Of a stretch of 6,359 bases of DNA, positions 5,878-6,359 are shown piece by piece. The number at the start of each line of letters is the position of its first letter. Positions within the stretch are counted from its first letter, which is position 1. The notes beneath the pieces are model-generated. The model saw only the letters and a program-made list of their open reading frames with translations, did no database searches and had not been told where the DNA came from. The position numbers were made by a program, and so were the translations under genes. This DNA is from an uncultured Christensenella sp. (GTDB taxonomy: Bacteria; Bacillota; Clostridia; Christensenellales; Borkfalkiaceae): the NCBI GenBank assembly GCA_910579525.1, contig CAJTUK010000014.1, positions 1 through 6,359 on the forward strand, in the 5' to 3' direction.

Positions 5878-5949
5878 TGGGGTAAGCGCAAAAAGCCCCA
5901 CCATTAGCCGCTTAAAATGACGGTGCGCAACGTGATTTGCGGCGGTTAA
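5878..5949 (+). other. Structured intergenic segment between the surface operon and the next unit
   Basis: The 120-base gap holds two inverted repeats. TGGGG (5878-5882) pairs with CCCCA (5896-5900). GCCGC (5907-5911) pairs with GCGGC (5939-5943). A competing pairing of CGCAA (5926-5930) with TTGCG (5937-5941) uses the same 3' bases. None is followed by a T-run, so I do not call a terminator. It could be a leader for the next gene or a transcript-end structure. No clear promoter was found. Confidence 0.35.
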
Positions 5950-5972
5950 AAATAATTTATTAGGAGTTAAAA

Positions 5973-6338
5973 ATGGAAAACTTAAACAAGGTAGTCAAGG
6001 AAATCAAAATCGTTGCAAAGCCCTCGAAACGCGGCGGCAAAAATCACTTCGTGCGCGTGGAACTCATAAACGGGCGTTCGGCTGATGTATGGTGCGATAA
6101 AGAGGTCGTCGAACTCATACAGACTTGCACGGAATTGGGCGTTGAGCCTTTCAAGAGTTTTACGCTCGAAAAGAGAACGAGCGACAAAAGCGGCGCGGAA
6201 TATATCGCGGTTGTACTCAAAATGTTCAACGACGACGAATATTTTTACTTTCTGCCCCGCGCTACAAATACCATTGTGGAATTGCTACTCGCAAAAGCCG
6301 CAAAGGACGAAACGCCCGCGCCCGCGAAAAAGGCGTAA
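5973..6338 (+). CDS. Small unrecognised cytoplasmic protein with Ala/Pro/Lys-rich tail
   Basis: This 121-residue protein has a basic N-terminal part (IVAKPSKRGGKNHF, about 13-26), and strands around 26-40 with VRVELINGRSADVW. A helix at 43-55 (KEVVELIQTCTEL) and further strands (62-69 and 76-84) follow, then a helix around 99-110 and a low-complexity tail (KDETPAPAKKA). There is no signal peptide or membrane segment. The strand-helix-strand order with a basic face and flexible tail would suit a nucleic-acid or protein-binding role, but I recognise no family and this is only inference. The start is supported by AGGAG (5962-5966) six bases before the ATG. It follows a 120-base structured gap and precedes another start after three bases, so it probably opens a new unit. 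Confidence 0.8.
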   Translation: MENLNKVVKEIKIVAKPSKRGGKNHFVRVELINGRSADVWCDKEVVELIQTCTELGVEPFKSFTLEKRTSDKSGAEYIAVVLKMFNDDEYFYFLPRATNTIVELLLAKAAKDETPAPAKKA

Positions 6339-6341
6339 CCT

Positions 6342-6359
6342 ATGTCAAACCCGAAAATA
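6342..6359 (+). CDS. Possible start of a further gene (runs off the window)
   Basis: An ATG three bases after the preceding stop is followed by open codons (M-S-N-P-K-I) to the window edge. Only a weak site (AAGG, 6330-6333) precedes it. The tight spacing and direction fit an operon continuing downstream, but six codons cannot identify a product. Confidence 0.4.

Noticed and set aside
6044..6229. Minus-strand frame inside the 121-residue gene
   Set aside because: Short, antisense to a gene with a good start, and without a ribosome binding site.

Overview
The window reads as one strand of densely packed genes from a Gram-positive-type bacterium, most likely an uncultured Clostridia-like Firmicute. 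The reasons are strong G-rich Shine-Dalgarno sites, ATGA overlaps that use TGA as stop, a sigma-region-4 regulator of the kind common in Firmicutes accessory DNA, and a surface protein with InlB-type (Listeria-Bacteroides) B-repeats. All real genes are on the + strand. No rRNA, tRNA, CRISPR array, transposase, integrase or relaxase is visible, so any assignment to a prophage or integrative element is inference.

Layout: (1) Bases 2-241 are the 3' end of an unrecognised gene. It is followed by a three-helix membrane protein (257-724) and a textbook intrinsic terminator (783-815) that closes this upstream unit. (2) Bases 816-913 are a structured leader. It ends in a long hairpin whose 3' arm holds the ribosome binding site of the next gene and which runs straight into six T's and the ATG. 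(3) Bases 914-1863 encode three small proteins: a sigma-70 region-4-like protein, a small helix-turn-helix protein with a GTG start behind a second structured leader, and an unrecognised 78-residue protein. (4) Bases 1860-5852 encode the main cargo: three proteins in a row, each with one N-terminal membrane helix and a large, presumably extracytoplasmic, domain. The first two junctions (1863/1860 and 3164/3161) are ATGA overlaps. The third gene is a coiled-coil stalk followed by five B-repeats and a C-terminal domain. It is split into two frames by a single extra base near 4610. (5) After a 120-base structured gap, a small lysine-rich protein (5973-6338) and the first codons of a further gene (from 6342) begin what looks like another unit.

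My reading is that bases 914-5852 form one transcription unit in which small DNA-binding proteins accompany a membrane-anchored surface complex. Recognised domains are limited to the sigma region 4, the helix-turn-helix, the coiled coil and the B-repeats. The ectodomains of the 434- and 175-residue proteins and the C-terminal domain of the repeat protein are not families I recognise. The two most notable non-coding signals are the successive leaders that can hide a ribosome binding site, at 852-913 and 1331-1382.
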